Positions 36,765-45,769 of a stretch of DNA of 64,000 nucleotides are shown piece by piece. The notes below the pieces were generated by a model. It was not told where the DNA came from, did not search any database, and saw only the letters and a program-made list of their open reading frames with translations. A program made the translations under genes and the position numbers. The number at the start of each line of letters is the position of its first letter. Within the stretch, counting starts at the first letter, position 1. Source of the DNA: Rahnella aquatilis CIP 78.65 = ATCC 33071 (GTDB lineage: Bacteria > Pseudomonadota > Gammaproteobacteria > Enterobacterales > Enterobacteriaceae); contig NC_016818.1 of assembly GCF_000241955.1 (NCBI RefSeq), positions 3,472,001-3,536,000 of the forward strand, given 5' to 3'.

Positions 36765-38750
36765 TTATCCGGTCATACCCGCGTCTTTCAATACCTGCTG
36801 CGCTTCCTCACGCCAGCGGGAAACCAGCGCTTTGCGACCGGAAAGCTGCAAGCTTTGTACAATGTCCGCCACACTTTTCCCCTGTTGCAGACAGGCACGC
36901 AACGCCGTCAGCGGCAAATCACTGTGCAACAGCACGCGGCTGAGTGCCGGTAAACTGCTCTCCAGCGGACGATGGGCGAACGCAAACCCGCGCAGTTCGC
37001 GCCAGTCGGCGTCATCGGGTTGCGTATCCGCAGGGGGGCCGGGCGGCAGGGTTAATTCCATCTGAGGCGCCAGCCAGCGCCAGTCACGGTGAAGCTGATG
37101 CACGGCGCTGTCCGCCAGTGCCTGCCCCGCCGCGCTCAGGGGTAATATCGCCATCGCGGCATAACATCCGCTGCTGGCTTCTTTGTGCGTACTGACGCGC
37201 ACCAGCCGGAATCCGGCCTGTTGCCACAATGCCGCCAGATCCGGCGTATAGCCAAAACTGACTGACAGGAAGTCCAGTCCCGCCTGCTGCGCACGCTGTT
37301 TCTGCTCTGCTAACAACTGCCGGGCAATGCCCTGACGGCGAAACGCCGGATGCACCGCAATCCGGCTGACGCGCCGTGAACGCATCACGGCAGCCTCCGG
37401 GAATCCCGCGTGCGCGGCAAGGGACTGAGCCACCAGATTGCCGCGCGGACGCCGTCTTCCGGCCCAGACTTCCTGTGCCAGCGCTGCGCTAAGCCCGCCC
37501 TCATCCACCAGCCATAACGCGCCGGTCAGTGTATTTTTCTGTCGTGACGCGCTGAACGTCATGCCCGGCGCATCCAGCAGACGCCGCAGATCCAGCGGCG
37601 ATGTGCGGTAATGTGCGCTGGTCAGCAGGCCGTAAAAATCCTCTAACAGCACCGGTTCACTCAGCCAGTCATCGGCATGAATCGGGAATATTTCTGATGT
37701 GCCGCCCGTCTCACCGGCCACCGGCAAATGCTCGTCAAACAGTAATAAATCGCTGATAAACGGCTCAAGCGTGTCGGATGATGACCAGCGGATAGGTGCG
37801 TTCAGTCGCAAGTCATGCCACTGCGGCAAAGACGTACAGAATTTGAGTAAGAATCCGCGTCCGGTGCCTTCATATCCCTGAACCGTGGTGGTGAGCAACA
37901 CGCGCGGAAAAGCCGCGATAATTTCCGCCAGCATCGGTGCCGGAATAGCGGCGGCTTCATCGATGATCAGCCACTCAGCGCCGGTTACTGCGCCTTCGCG
38001 ACATAAGGCAAGCAATGCATCGGGTGCGATAAAGCGGGCAGAGTCTGTTTGCGGATTAAGGATCTGGCTGGCTGAGGCTTTAGCCGGTGCGGTCACCCAA
38101 CAGATGCCCGGCCACTGTCTGACCAGCATTCCCGCCAGCGTCGATTTCCCCCGCCCGCGCGGCGCGGTCAGCACCCACACGCCGGACTGAGCCTGCATCA
38201 GTTGTTTTAAAATCTGAGATTGCTCAGCGGTCGGCTGGCCATCGGGTGGCAACCAGTCGGGCGCAACCGGCAGCGGGGGGATATCAAAAGGCTGATCCTG
38301 CCGCCTCACCGTAATGCTGCGGTCTTGTTCGAGGAAAGACTGAAAACGGCGAATAAAACGTGGCGTCGGGATCGCCTGCGGTTGTTCGCTCCAGCGCAGG
38401 CTGTCCGCATCCGGCGTGTCAGCCCAGTCGTCCCATGCCGGTATCAGCAAAATCAGCCAGCTTCCGGCTTTCAATGTGCCCGAAAAGGCCGCCAGCGCCT
38501 CGATATTCAGGCCATAACGCGCATCAAACACACCGTGAAAGATCTCCTGCCCGAGCAGCGTATGCGCCGCTGAAGGCAGGCAGGATGTGACACCCTCAGG
38601 CGGCGAATCACTCAGCCAGAGCCAGTCACCGGCATTTTGTGCACAAAACTGTACGGCCTGTTGCTCACACCACTGCGTTTCGCCACTGAACACCAGCAAA
38701 CGCCGGACACCCAGCCGCTGCATCTGTTGCTGTAGCAAAGTGACAGACAT
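36765..38750 (-). CDS. tmcA: tRNA(Met) cytidine acetyltransferase TmcA
   Basis: A protein of 661 residues. An N-terminal DUF1726 part is followed by an RNA-helicase-like module with Walker A (APRGRGKSTLAG) and DEAA box (LIIDEAAAIP), a GNAT domain (VHPAFRRQGIARQLL) and a C-terminal tRNA-binding tail. It forms N4-acetylcytidine at the wobble base of elongator tRNA-Met using ATP and acetyl-CoA. Its start lies one base after the yeaL stop, so the two are coupled. Confidence 0.95.
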   Translation of the reverse strand: MSVTLLQQQMQRLGVRRLLVFSGETQWCEQQAVQFCAQNAGDWLWLSDSPPEGVTSCLPSAAHTLLGQEIFHGVFDARYGLNIEALAAFSGTLKAGSWLILLIPAWDDWADTPDADSLRWSEQPQAIPTPRFIRRFQSFLEQDRSITVRRQDQPFDIPPLPVAPDWLPPDGQPTAEQSQILKQLMQAQSGVWVLTAPRGRGKSTLAGMLVRQWPGICWVTAPAKASASQILNPQTDSARFIAPDALLALCREGAVTGAEWLIIDEAAAIPAPMLAEIIAAFPRVLLTTTVQGYEGTGRGFLLKFCTSLPQWHDLRLNAPIRWSSSDTLEPFISDLLLFDEHLPVAGETGGTSEIFPIHADDWLSEPVLLEDFYGLLTSAHYRTSPLDLRRLLDAPGMTFSASRQKNTLTGALWLVDEGGLSAALAQEVWAGRRRPRGNLVAQSLAAHAGFPEAAVMRSRRVSRIAVHPAFRRQGIARQLLAEQKQRAQQAGLDFLSVSFGYTPDLAALWQQAGFRLVRVSTHKEASSGCYAAMAILPLSAAGQALADSAVHQLHRDWRWLAPQMELTLPPGPPADTQPDDADWRELRGFAFAHRPLESSLPALSRVLLHSDLPLTALRACLQQGKSVADIVQSLQLSGRKALVSRWREEAQQVLKDAGMTG

Positions 38751-38751
38751 G

Positions 38752-39204
38752 TCAGGTTTTCCCGATAATCATCGATAGCAGACCGGCAGCAATCAGCGGC
38801 CCGACCGGCACACCTTTAAACAACGCCACGCCCAGCACGGTGCCGACTAACAGGCCAGCCACCAGATGCGGCTGCGTGCCCATCAGCGTCAGGCCACGTC
38901 CGCCAAGCCACGACACCAGCACACCGACCAGAATGGCGGCTATCGATTTCCAGTGGAAGAAGGAGTGCACGACGGTGCTGGCGCTGATTTTGCCGCTGGC
39001 AATCGGTGCCATCACGCCAATGGTCAGAATAATAATGCCGATGGTCAGTCCGTATTTTTCTATCCACGGGAAAAAGCTGTTCAGCGGCGTGATGCGTACC
39101 GTGAGAAGGAAAAACATGGCGATGGTAACGGCGCTGTTATGGCTGATAATGCCCAGTCCGGCGAAGACAAGTAAGATCAAAAGGGTTGGATCGAGAAAAG
39201 CCAT
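38752..39204 (-). CDS. yeaL: UPF0756 membrane protein YeaL
   Basis: A protein of 150 residues with four to five membrane spans, closely matching E. coli YeaL ([20 protein letters not shown], then [27 protein letters not shown]). Function is unknown. In E. coli the gene lies elsewhere; here it is inserted between ypfJ and tmcA and probably co-transcribed with tmcA. Confidence 0.92.
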   Translation of the reverse strand: MAFLDPTLLILLVFAGLGIISHNSAVTIAMFFLLTVRITPLNSFFPWIEKYGLTIGIIILTIGVMAPIASGKISASTVVHSFFHWKSIAAILVGVLVSWLGGRGLTLMGTQPHLVAGLLVGTVLGVALFKGVPVGPLIAAGLLSMIIGKT

Positions 39205-39236
39205 GGCGTTCCCAGCGGTTCAACATGAAAATAAAA

Positions 39237-39257
39237 GAGAGGCTCGGGGAGCCTCTC
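39237..39257 (-). terminator. Intrinsic terminator of ypfJ
   Basis: GAGAGGCT pairs with AGCCTCTC; on the minus strand it is followed by TCTTTTATTTTC. Confidence 0.85.
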
Positions 39258-39318
39258 CGGGTCGGTCATTGATTATTGAACAGTTTTTAGCGACAGACCA
39301 GCGCTTGTTGCCACTTCA

Positions 39319-40194
39319 TCAGCGGCTGGCAAAGGTATTACACTGGTCAGGGTTACCGGTATCAAATCCACGTTTGAACCAGGTATAACGTTGCCGGGAC
39401 GTACCGTGGGTGAAGCTGTCCGGCACCACGCGGCCCTGACTTTGCTGTTGCAGCCGGTCATCGCCGATGGCCTGTGCGGCATCCAGCGCTTCTTTCAGAT
39501 CGCCCTCTTCGAGAACGTTTTGCTGCTGCATCGCGTGTCCCCAGACACCGGCGTAACAGTCAGCCTGTAATTCCATTTTTACCGATAGCTGGTTTACCAC
39601 AGTCTGCGAAGCGCCCTGTTGCAACTGGCGAACCTTGCGTTCAGTGCCCAGCAGATTCTGCACATGGTGGCCCACTTCGTGCGCCACCACATACCCCTGC
39701 GCGAAATCACCGCCTGCCCCGAGCTTATCCTGCAATTCCTGATAGAAAGAGAGATCGATATAGACCGTGCTGTCCGCCGGACAATAGAACGGCCCCATTA
39801 CCGACTGGCCGGTGCCACAACCGGTGCGGGTCGCGCCGCGATACATCACCAGTTTGGGTTCACGATAAGTCATGCCCTGCTTCTGGAAAATGTCTTTCCA
39901 GGTGTCTTCTGTCGAGGCAAGGATCACTGAGGTAAATCTGGCCTGCTCGTCATCTTTCGGGCTGATGGATTGTGATTGTGTTTGTTGCTGCATGCCGCCG
40001 GACTGACCACCATCAATCAGCGGCGTCAGGTCGATACCGTAATACCCGGCGACCAGCACCACGATGATGATCACGATACCGCTTTTGCCACGGATCGGCA
40101 GGCGCATTCCTCCGCCACCTAAACCACCACCGTTAGCTCCCTGTCCGCGTCTGTCTTCTACATTGTCGCTTTCGCGACGCCCTTGCCAACGCAT
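39319..40194 (-). CDS. ypfJ: Putative neutral zinc metallopeptidase YpfJ
   Basis: A protein of 291 residues. A basic N terminus and one membrane span ([16 protein letters not shown]) precede a periplasmic domain with the zinc motif [11 protein letters not shown] (HExxH) and [14 protein letters not shown]. The family is classed as neutral zinc metallopeptidase without known substrate. The start at 40194 has an ideal GGAGGTGATT upstream. Position between tmcA and purC matches E. coli. Confidence 0.92.
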   Translation of the reverse strand: MRWQGRRESDNVEDRRGQGANGGGLGGGGMRLPIRGKSGIVIIIVVLVAGYYGIDLTPLIDGGQSGGMQQQTQSQSISPKDDEQARFTSVILASTEDTWKDIFQKQGMTYREPKLVMYRGATRTGCGTGQSVMGPFYCPADSTVYIDLSFYQELQDKLGAGGDFAQGYVVAHEVGHHVQNLLGTERKVRQLQQGASQTVVNQLSVKMELQADCYAGVWGHAMQQQNVLEEGDLKEALDAAQAIGDDRLQQQSQGRVVPDSFTHGTSRQRYTWFKRGFDTGNPDQCNTFASR

Positions 40195-40370
40195 AATCAC
40201 CTCCAGACTGTTTTTGTAAGACTAGCCAGCACACGCGGTTAATACCATCCGCGAAGGGACGTAATTTTAGGGGAGTCAGAATTAAATGAAAGAAAACAGG
40301 GCAGGAAGACAAAAATAAAACACAAATAAAAGAACGGGAAGCGGGATCCGCCCCCCGTTTAGCGCCAGCG

Positions 40371-40398
40371 CAGACTGCGTAAACGATTGCGCAGTCTG
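40371..40398 (-). terminator. Hairpin downstream of purC
   Basis: CAGACTGCG pairs with CGCAGTCTG about 20 bases past the purC stop. The T content after it on the minus strand is poor, so it may stabilise the 3' end rather than terminate. Confidence 0.45.
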
Positions 40399-40418
40399 GC
40401 TAAAAAATAATGCGCAGC

Positions 40419-41132
40419 TTAGTCCAGTTTCACACCAATACGGTGCGCGACTTCTTCGTAAGCTTCAATCAGGCCACCCAGACTCTGGCGGTAACGGTCT
40501 TTGTCCATCTTGTTCAGGGTTTCTTTATCCCACAGGCGGCTGCCGTCCGGTGAGAATTCATCGCCGAGCACCACTTCACCGTTGAACAGACCGAATTCCA
40601 GTTTGAAATCGACCAGGATCAGACCGGCGTCATCAAACAGTTTGCTCAGCACGTCGTTGGCTTTGTAGCTCAGCTCTTTCATGCGCGCGAGGTTTTCTTC
40701 GTTCACCCAGCCAAAGGTCTTGCAATACGATTCGTTAACCATCGGATCGTGCATCGCATCGTTTTTCAGGAACAGATCGAACAACGGCGGGTTCAGTTCC
40801 AGACCTTCTTCAATGCCCAGACGTTTTACCAGCGAACCCGCAGCACGGTTACGGATAACGCATTCAACCGGGACCATATCCAGTTTTTTCACCAGCACTT
40901 CGGTGTCAGACAACAGGCGTTCCATTTGGGTTGGAATACCGGCTTCTTCCAGCTTAGCCATGATGAAATGGTTAAATTTATTGTTAACCATACCTTTACG
41001 GTCGAACTGCTCAATACGCTGACCATCCAGTGCTGACGTATCGTTACGGAACTCCAGTACCAGAAGGTCCGGGTTTTCGGTGGTGTAGACGGTTTTCGCC
41101 TTGCCGCGATACAACTCAGCTAACTTTTGCAT
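40419..41132 (-). CDS. purC: SAICAR synthase PurC
   Basis: A protein of 237 residues, the E. coli length. It begins [16 protein letters not shown] and has [17 protein letters not shown] and LVDFKLEFG. It condenses CAIR with aspartate using ATP in purine synthesis. GGAG precedes the ATG. A terminator separates it from bamC, so it has its own promoter in the 50-base gap. Confidence 0.96.
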   Translation of the reverse strand: MQKLAELYRGKAKTVYTTENPDLLVLEFRNDTSALDGQRIEQFDRKGMVNNKFNHFIMAKLEEAGIPTQMERLLSDTEVLVKKLDMVPVECVIRNRAAGSLVKRLGIEEGLELNPPLFDLFLKNDAMHDPMVNESYCKTFGWVNEENLARMKELSYKANDVLSKLFDDAGLILVDFKLEFGLFNGEVVLGDEFSPDGSRLWDKETLNKMDKDRYRQSLGGLIEAYEEVAHRIGVKLD

Positions 41133-41163
41133 CTTTACTTACTCCAGTGGAAAAAACAGATGT

Positions 41164-41184
41164 AAAAAGGGGCCGGAGCCCCTT
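41164..41184 (-). terminator. Intrinsic terminator of the dapA-bamC operon
   Basis: AAGGGGC-CGGA-GCCCCTT; on the minus strand a TTTTT run follows directly after the stem. Confidence 0.88.
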
Positions 41185-41188
41185 GGTA

Positions 41189-42268
41189 TTATTTTGCGCT
41201 GCTCTGGCTAAACGCGGCCTGCATGACCGCCACCATCGCATCGTTCTGCGACTGGCTGAGAGCATGTCCTTTCGGATCAAGGAACTGCAAGCTACTACGG
41301 TTGTCGAGATCACCAACCTGAAGTTTGTAGTCACCGGAAGTCAGGCCCGGATCTTTCGCACCCAGTGTCTGCCACGCATCGTCGTTCAGTGGTTTGTAGG
41401 TCACAGACAATGTGCCTTGCGGACGGCTGCTGTCGGTCACTTTCATGCCAGCTTTTGCCAGGGCATTTGGCAGGCGATCCCACACAACACCGTAGTTCTC
41501 ACGGACAATCAGCACCGGCAGGCCGGTATCATCTGCGCCGCTCTGAACGTCAATCTCACCGACACGACGGTTGTCGAGGCGTGCCTGAGTATCCTGCTGC
41601 ACTTTATCCAGACTCGCCGTGATGGCGTTCATCATCTGGCTGTTGTAACGCTGGATTTCAGCCGATGTGGTCACCGGTTTATCCTGCTGTTTCAGCTCAA
41701 GCGTTTTCACCGTCAGCGCTAACTGGTAACTCTGCTGTTTCACGCTGACCTGATAACGGCCCTGATACTGGAAGTCTTCATCCGCACGATTCCAGTCAAT
41801 GAAATCGGTGGTCAGTGTCTGGTTAGCATCATCACGGTTGGCAATTTTGAAGTTATTTTGCTCAACGGCTTTCACGACGTTATTCCACAGGTCACGGTTC
41901 TGCGCGGTATTTTCCAGCAGCACGGTACTGCTGTCGCCGGAGAACTGTGTCTGGGAGCCGTTAAGCAGCGCCAGTGGCTGGGACGGTGGACGGATGTCGA
42001 GCTGTTTGCCCACCGCGCCCTGCATTGAGCCTGCCTGAACTTCGTACGTTCCGTTCTGCACGGGCAGAATCATTCCGACCGGCGCTTTCAGCTCATGCAA
42101 ACCTGACGCATCCAGGTAAGCTTCATCGCCACTCACCTGGCGTTTGTAACGTTGATCACTTGAACAGGCAGCCAGTAGCATGATCAGGGAAACCCCGACC
42201 ACTTTCGCCACGGCCGTTTTCTGCAATCGGGTCATCTGGAAACTGTTCTTGTCAAATAAAGAGGCCAT
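41189..42268 (-). CDS. bamC: Outer-membrane assembly lipoprotein BamC
   Basis: A protein of 359 residues. The signal sequence ends in a lipobox LLAAC (Cys35); [20 protein letters not shown] follows, the conserved N-terminal region that binds BamD, then two helix-grip domains. BamC is a subunit of the beta-barrel assembly machine. The start at 42268 (MASLF) has AGGAAG upstream. It is 16 bases after dapA, as in E. coli. Confidence 0.95.
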   Translation of the reverse strand: MASLFDKNSFQMTRLQKTAVAKVVGVSLIMLLAACSSDQRYKRQVSGDEAYLDASGLHELKAPVGMILPVQNGTYEVQAGSMQGAVGKQLDIRPPSQPLALLNGSQTQFSGDSSTVLLENTAQNRDLWNNVVKAVEQNNFKIANRDDANQTLTTDFIDWNRADEDFQYQGRYQVSVKQQSYQLALTVKTLELKQQDKPVTTSAEIQRYNSQMMNAITASLDKVQQDTQARLDNRRVGEIDVQSGADDTGLPVLIVRENYGVVWDRLPNALAKAGMKVTDSSRPQGTLSVTYKPLNDDAWQTLGAKDPGLTSGDYKLQVGDLDNRSSLQFLDPKGHALSQSQNDAMVAVMQAAFSQSSAK

Positions 42269-42284
42269 CAAATCTTCCTAAGAG

Positions 42285-43166
42285 TTACAGCAAACCGGCG
42301 CTTTTTAATGCTTCTTCCACGACCGGACGGGCAGCATCTGTTAACGGCGTCATAGGCAGACGCATCGTATCGGTTGCCATCAAACCCAGTGCCTTACAGG
42401 CCCATTTCACCGGGATTGGGTTTGCTTCTACAAACAAATTCTGATGCAAAGGCATCAGGCGCTGATTCAGGCGACGCGCTTCGGCAAAGTTGCCAAGCGC
42501 AGCCAGCTCACAAAGTTGGGCCATTTCACGGGCAGCTACGTTAGCCGTAACGGAAATAACGCCCTTACCACCAAGTTGCATAAAGTCCAGACCGCTGGCG
42601 TCATCGCCGCTCAGCAGAATGAAATCTTCATCATCAACCAGCACTTGGATCTGACTAACGCGACTTAAGTTCCCTGTTGCTTCTTTAACAGCAACAATAT
42701 TCTTCAATTTTGCTAAACGCGCGATGGTCTGCGGCAACATATCGCAGCCGGTACGTGAAGGCACGTTGTAGAGAATTTGCGGCAGAGAGGTATTTTCAGC
42801 GATGGCTTTGAAGTGCTGATACAGACCTTCCTGCGTCGGACGGTTGTAATAAGGCGTGACTGTCAGGCAGCCAACAACGCCACTTTTTTCAAAACGTTGC
42901 GTAAGAGAAATCGCTTCAGCGGTCGCGTTTGCGCCGGTGCCTGCGATAACAGGAATGCGTCCATCAGCCAGTTCCAGCGTCTGTAAGACCACGTCACCGT
43001 GCTCTTCATGGCTCAACGTGGCCGACTCGCCGGTCGTGCCAACGGAAACGATCGCCGCAGTACCACTGGACACATGATAATCAATCAGTTTTTTCAGACT
43101 CGCGCGATCGACAGCACCTTTGGTGTCCATCGGCGTAACCAGTGCAACAATACTTCCCGTAAACAT
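42285..43166 (-). CDS. dapA: 4-hydroxy-tetrahydrodipicolinate synthase DapA
   Basis: A protein of 293 residues matching E. coli DapA. The Schiff-base lysine is in [10 protein letters not shown], the catalytic tyrosine in [13 protein letters not shown], and [14 protein letters not shown] is present. It condenses pyruvate with aspartate semialdehyde, the first committed step to lysine and DAP, and is usually lysine-inhibited. The start at 43166 (MFTGSI) has GGAGGGG upstream. In E. coli gcvR lies divergently beyond; here prophage DNA follows. Confidence 0.96.
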   Translation of the reverse strand: MFTGSIVALVTPMDTKGAVDRASLKKLIDYHVSSGTAAIVSVGTTGESATLSHEEHGDVVLQTLELADGRIPVIAGTGANATAEAISLTQRFEKSGVVGCLTVTPYYNRPTQEGLYQHFKAIAENTSLPQILYNVPSRTGCDMLPQTIARLAKLKNIVAVKEATGNLSRVSQIQVLVDDEDFILLSGDDASGLDFMQLGGKGVISVTANVAAREMAQLCELAALGNFAEARRLNQRLMPLHQNLFVEANPIPVKWACKALGLMATDTMRLPMTPLTDAARPVVEEALKSAGLL

Positions 43167-43494
43167 TGACCTTCCCCTCCACAAACAGGTCACTCATGGT
43201 ACTTTTATAACTCATGTAACATGATGATTTTATTGATTTATCTTTAAATCACGACCACATATTGACCACGACTCAGCAAAGTACTACAAGCGCGTCCAAC
43301 GGATTGTATCAGCGTTTATCTGCAATCGCAGCAGTTCAGATAATGCATGTAGCATAAAAAAGCACGGCATTATCTGCTTAGCAGTTTGGTTTTGACAACG
43401 CTTCGACAGAAACGCAGTCCGGTGGGCTTTTGCTTTTGGCTTAAGGTGATAGCATGTGGCGTGAAAGTCAGCATAAACATTAAGGATGATTTCC
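43167..43494. other. dapA upstream region and probable prophage junction
   Basis: About 330 bases with the dapA promoter and no gene. A 10-bp inverted repeat, CAGATAATGC and GCATTATCTG, lies at 43337-43346 and 43367-43376. One prophage attachment end must lie between 43167 and 44190, but no core duplication can be checked because the other end is outside. Confidence 0.4.
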
Positions 43495-44127
43495 ATGAAA
43501 AAATTAGTACCTGTTCTCTTTCCTCTCCTTGTAACCTCTCACGCCTTCGCGGCAAGCGAACCATCTATAACTAGTCAAATACCATCTGCGGCTATATCAA
43601 AGTGCCAATCCATCGCAGGCAGCAACGAGCGATTACAATGTTATGACAACCTTTTACCACCGGCCAAAGCTGAGGCCCAAACGGGTGATGTTGGTAAATG
43701 GCAGGTAACCATTGAGCAATCGCCCGTCGATGATTCTGAAAATGTTTCTCTTGTGCTCCAAGCCGATAAGTCAATAAATACACAATTTGGACAGTCAGTT
43801 TATCCAACGTTGGTAATCTCATGCACAGAAAAAAAATCAAGCCTATACATCAATTGGAACCAATATTTAGGCCTTAGCCAAACCACCATATTGCATCGTA
43901 TTGATAAGAAAAAAGCCCTTAAAAATGCATGGAATAATTCGACGGATAATGAAGCTGCCTTCTATCCAAGCAGCAAAGTGATCCCGCTGGTAAAAGAGCT
44001 ATCGGGGGCGCAGAAACTTTACTCACAAGTTACGCCATATAGTTCAAGCCCTGTTGAAGCTATTTTCTCATTGAATGGTTTATCTGAAGCGATGAAACCA
44101 TTACAGAAAGCCTGCAAATGGCAATAA
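43495..44127 (+). CDS. VasI/TagO-like exported protein carried next to the prophage
   Basis: A protein of 210 residues with a signal peptide (LVPVLFPLLVTSHAFA) and two early Cys motifs (KCQSIAGSNERLQCYDNL). The core is the VasI/TagO pattern: KWQVTIEQSPVDDSENVSL, PTLVISCTEKKSSLYINW, STDNEAAFYPS, PYSSSPVEAIFSLNGLSEAMKPL and a final CKW. TagO is associated with type VI secretion loci, but none is visible here. It is AT-richer than dapA and lies between the host gene and ogr, so it is probably phage cargo. The start at 43495 is set by AAGGA eight bases upstream. Confidence 0.75.
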   Translation: MKKLVPVLFPLLVTSHAFAASEPSITSQIPSAAISKCQSIAGSNERLQCYDNLLPPAKAEAQTGDVGKWQVTIEQSPVDDSENVSLVLQADKSINTQFGQSVYPTLVISCTEKKSSLYINWNQYLGLSQTTILHRIDKKKALKNAWNNSTDNEAAFYPSSKVIPLVKELSGAQKLYSQVTPYSSSPVEAIFSLNGLSEAMKPLQKACKWQ

Positions 44128-44129
44128 AC

Positions 44130-44156
44130 AAAAAAAGCCCCGATAATTTCGGGGCT
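44130..44156 (-). terminator. Terminator of the D-ogr transcript
   Basis: AGCCCCGA pairs with TCGGGGCT; on the minus strand a run of seven Ts follows. It abuts the 3' end of the converging VasI-like gene. Confidence 0.88.
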
Positions 44157-44192
44157 CAGATTACTGACCCACCTAAGTTGGTAGGTTTGCTT

Positions 44193-44435
44193 TTACAACA
44201 CCAAACTTAACTGATCTTCGCCGTGATGACTTCGCGGGAAAACATCTTGAGGAACCAGCGCGCCGGGGGCGGGTTGTGTCTGGTTTAAAGATCCGTCAAT
44301 TTCCGTCATGCTGGTAAAGCAATAACCGCATAACATGTTTTGACACTGGTGATAACTGCGCCGCACTAATACGCTCAACTCAACACTGGTACGAGTCTTT
44401 GCGATTGCACGGCAGCGAGGACAGCGCATTGCCAT
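44193..44435 (-). CDS. ogr: Phage late-gene activator Ogr/Delta
   Basis: A protein of 80 residues with the Ogr/Delta zinc motif C5-x2-C8-x22-C31-x4-C36 (MRCPRC, HQCQNMLC). In P2 this protein binds TGT-N12-ACA sites about 55 bases upstream of late promoters and contacts RNA polymerase alpha. Three matching sites occur in this prophage. GAGGAGG precedes the ATG. It follows D, as in P2. Confidence 0.93.
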   Translation of the reverse strand: MAMRCPRCRAIAKTRTSVELSVLVRRSYHQCQNMLCGYCFTSMTEIDGSLNQTQPAPGALVPQDVFPRSHHGEDQLSLVL

Positions 44436-44481
44436 ACGCGGGCCTCCTCTGGACTGGTTAATATCACGTCAAGTATAACGC

Positions 44482-45609
44482 TTAACCCGTTGATTCGTCA
44501 CCCGCCTCAGCCGTCCATTCATCGATCTTAACTTCCAACTCCAGTGAGGTGGTAAAGCCTCCGCTACCGATATCATGTACACAACGGGTAATCGTCCAGT
44601 AACCATTATCAATCGTGGATTTAAAGCCCGATACGCTTGCCGGTTGTTCCGGGTACAAATCCGCCCGGCCTCGCGCCAACGTGATGGAGAATGACGCCGC
44701 GCCACGTTGTAACTGGCTCCACTTCGCCGCCGCTGCCCGCTTCGCAGCCTTCTCAGTTTTGAACGTTTTGCGGATCACGAATACGTTACCCTCCGCGCCT
44801 GCCATGTAATCCCCTTCCTTGCTGCTTGAGGCGGGTTCTTTGGTTTTCTTCGGCTTCGTTGTCCTGCGGCGTCTGCGGGTGTTTGTCTGTACCGTAGTTG
44901 CGGGCTTTTTCCCAAAGTTAAGATCCAGCCAGTAAGCAGTAACACCGGTATAAGCATCACGATCGGCAATGCTAAAGCTGTGCTTGTCGCCGCTGGCCCG
45001 CACAATGCTGATCGCAGGAAGTGGCTTACCGCTCTGGGTTAAACCCTGCCCCGGAGTAATGAACAACAACATGCCATTTTTGACGGTGGCAACCGCACCC
45101 AGCATATCCGCCATTCTGGTGAGAAAGCTGATATCTGATTCGCTGGTCTGGTCTGCGTGGTCGATCTCAAGCTTCGCCAGCTCTTCACTCACCCCGGCGC
45201 GCAGGTCATACCGGCTTGCTATGCTGGCAACAACATCGCCAACAGAAATATCATGCCAGGAGTATTCACGCTTCACGTTGAACGTGTCGCGAAAGTCTGC
45301 GCTGCGGGCGCTTATTGTGAGCTGGTCAGGCGGGCCACGGTGTGCAACCTCGTCAACTGTATACAGCCCTTTAAATACCAGCGGGTCATTATCCCAACCC
45401 AATGAAACGGAAATTTTCGCGCCGCGCGATGGCATAACGATCTGTCCGTCTGAATCATCCAGCGTGAGATCAAGTGTATCCGCCTCAAATCCCCGGTTAT
45501 CCGTCAGCGACAACGAGATCAAACGATCATCAAGCGCCGTGAGTTGCTTACCCTCAATCTGAATACTGAACGCGGGGCGTGGTGAATAGCGCGCATCATC
45601 ATCCAACAT
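44482..45609 (-). CDS. D: Tail hub protein gpD
   Basis: A protein of 375 residues similar to P2 gpD (phage late control D family). N-terminal YSPRPAFSIQIEGKQLTAL and the DTFNVKREYSWHD region precede a Lys/Arg-rich linker (TRRRRRTTKPKKTK) and a conserved C terminus. gpD forms the baseplate hub above the spike. The start at 45609 (MLDDDA) has GAGGGA upstream. The frame extends 52 codons further into the divergent promoter, which is not credible coding. In P2 this gene follows U on the same strand; here U is elsewhere and opposite. Confidence 0.9.
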   Translation of the reverse strand: MLDDDARYSPRPAFSIQIEGKQLTALDDRLISLSLTDNRGFEADTLDLTLDDSDGQIVMPSRGAKISVSLGWDNDPLVFKGLYTVDEVAHRGPPDQLTISARSADFRDTFNVKREYSWHDISVGDVVASIASRYDLRAGVSEELAKLEIDHADQTSESDISFLTRMADMLGAVATVKNGMLLFITPGQGLTQSGKPLPAISIVRASGDKHSFSIADRDAYTGVTAYWLDLNFGKKPATTVQTNTRRRRRTTKPKKTKEPASSSKEGDYMAGAEGNVFVIRKTFKTEKAAKRAAAAKWSQLQRGAASFSITLARGRADLYPEQPASVSGFKSTIDNGYWTITRCVHDIGSGGFTTSLELEVKIDEWTAEAGDESTG

Positions 45610-45678
45610 CTTATTGGTTCCCTCATTCGTGAAGGTACCATCGTCGCCACGCGCGCGCGAACAGACAACGCGGGGCTG

Positions 45679-45698
45679 TTGTTGCGGTCTGCTGACAA
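45679..45698. promoter_or_regulatory. Ogr-binding site between D and FI
   Basis: TTGT-N12-ACAA exactly matches the P2 late activator consensus. It lies 70 bases from the D start and 72 from the FI start, so one site may serve both divergent operons. Confidence 0.8.
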
Positions 45699-45769
45699 CG
45701 CCCGTCTCTCGCACCAGTTGGCAATTGCCGCAATGATAAGTGGCAATCATTGACTGGCGAGGCAACTAC

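Noticed and set aside
43201..44190. gcvR gene expected beside dapA
   Set aside because: No GcvR-like sequence is present; the interval holds the VasI-like gene and the start of the prophage.
45610..45765. 52-codon N-terminal extension of gene D with a CxxC pair
   Set aside because: It runs through the divergent promoter and the Ogr box, and GAGGGA supports the start at 45609 that matches P2 D.
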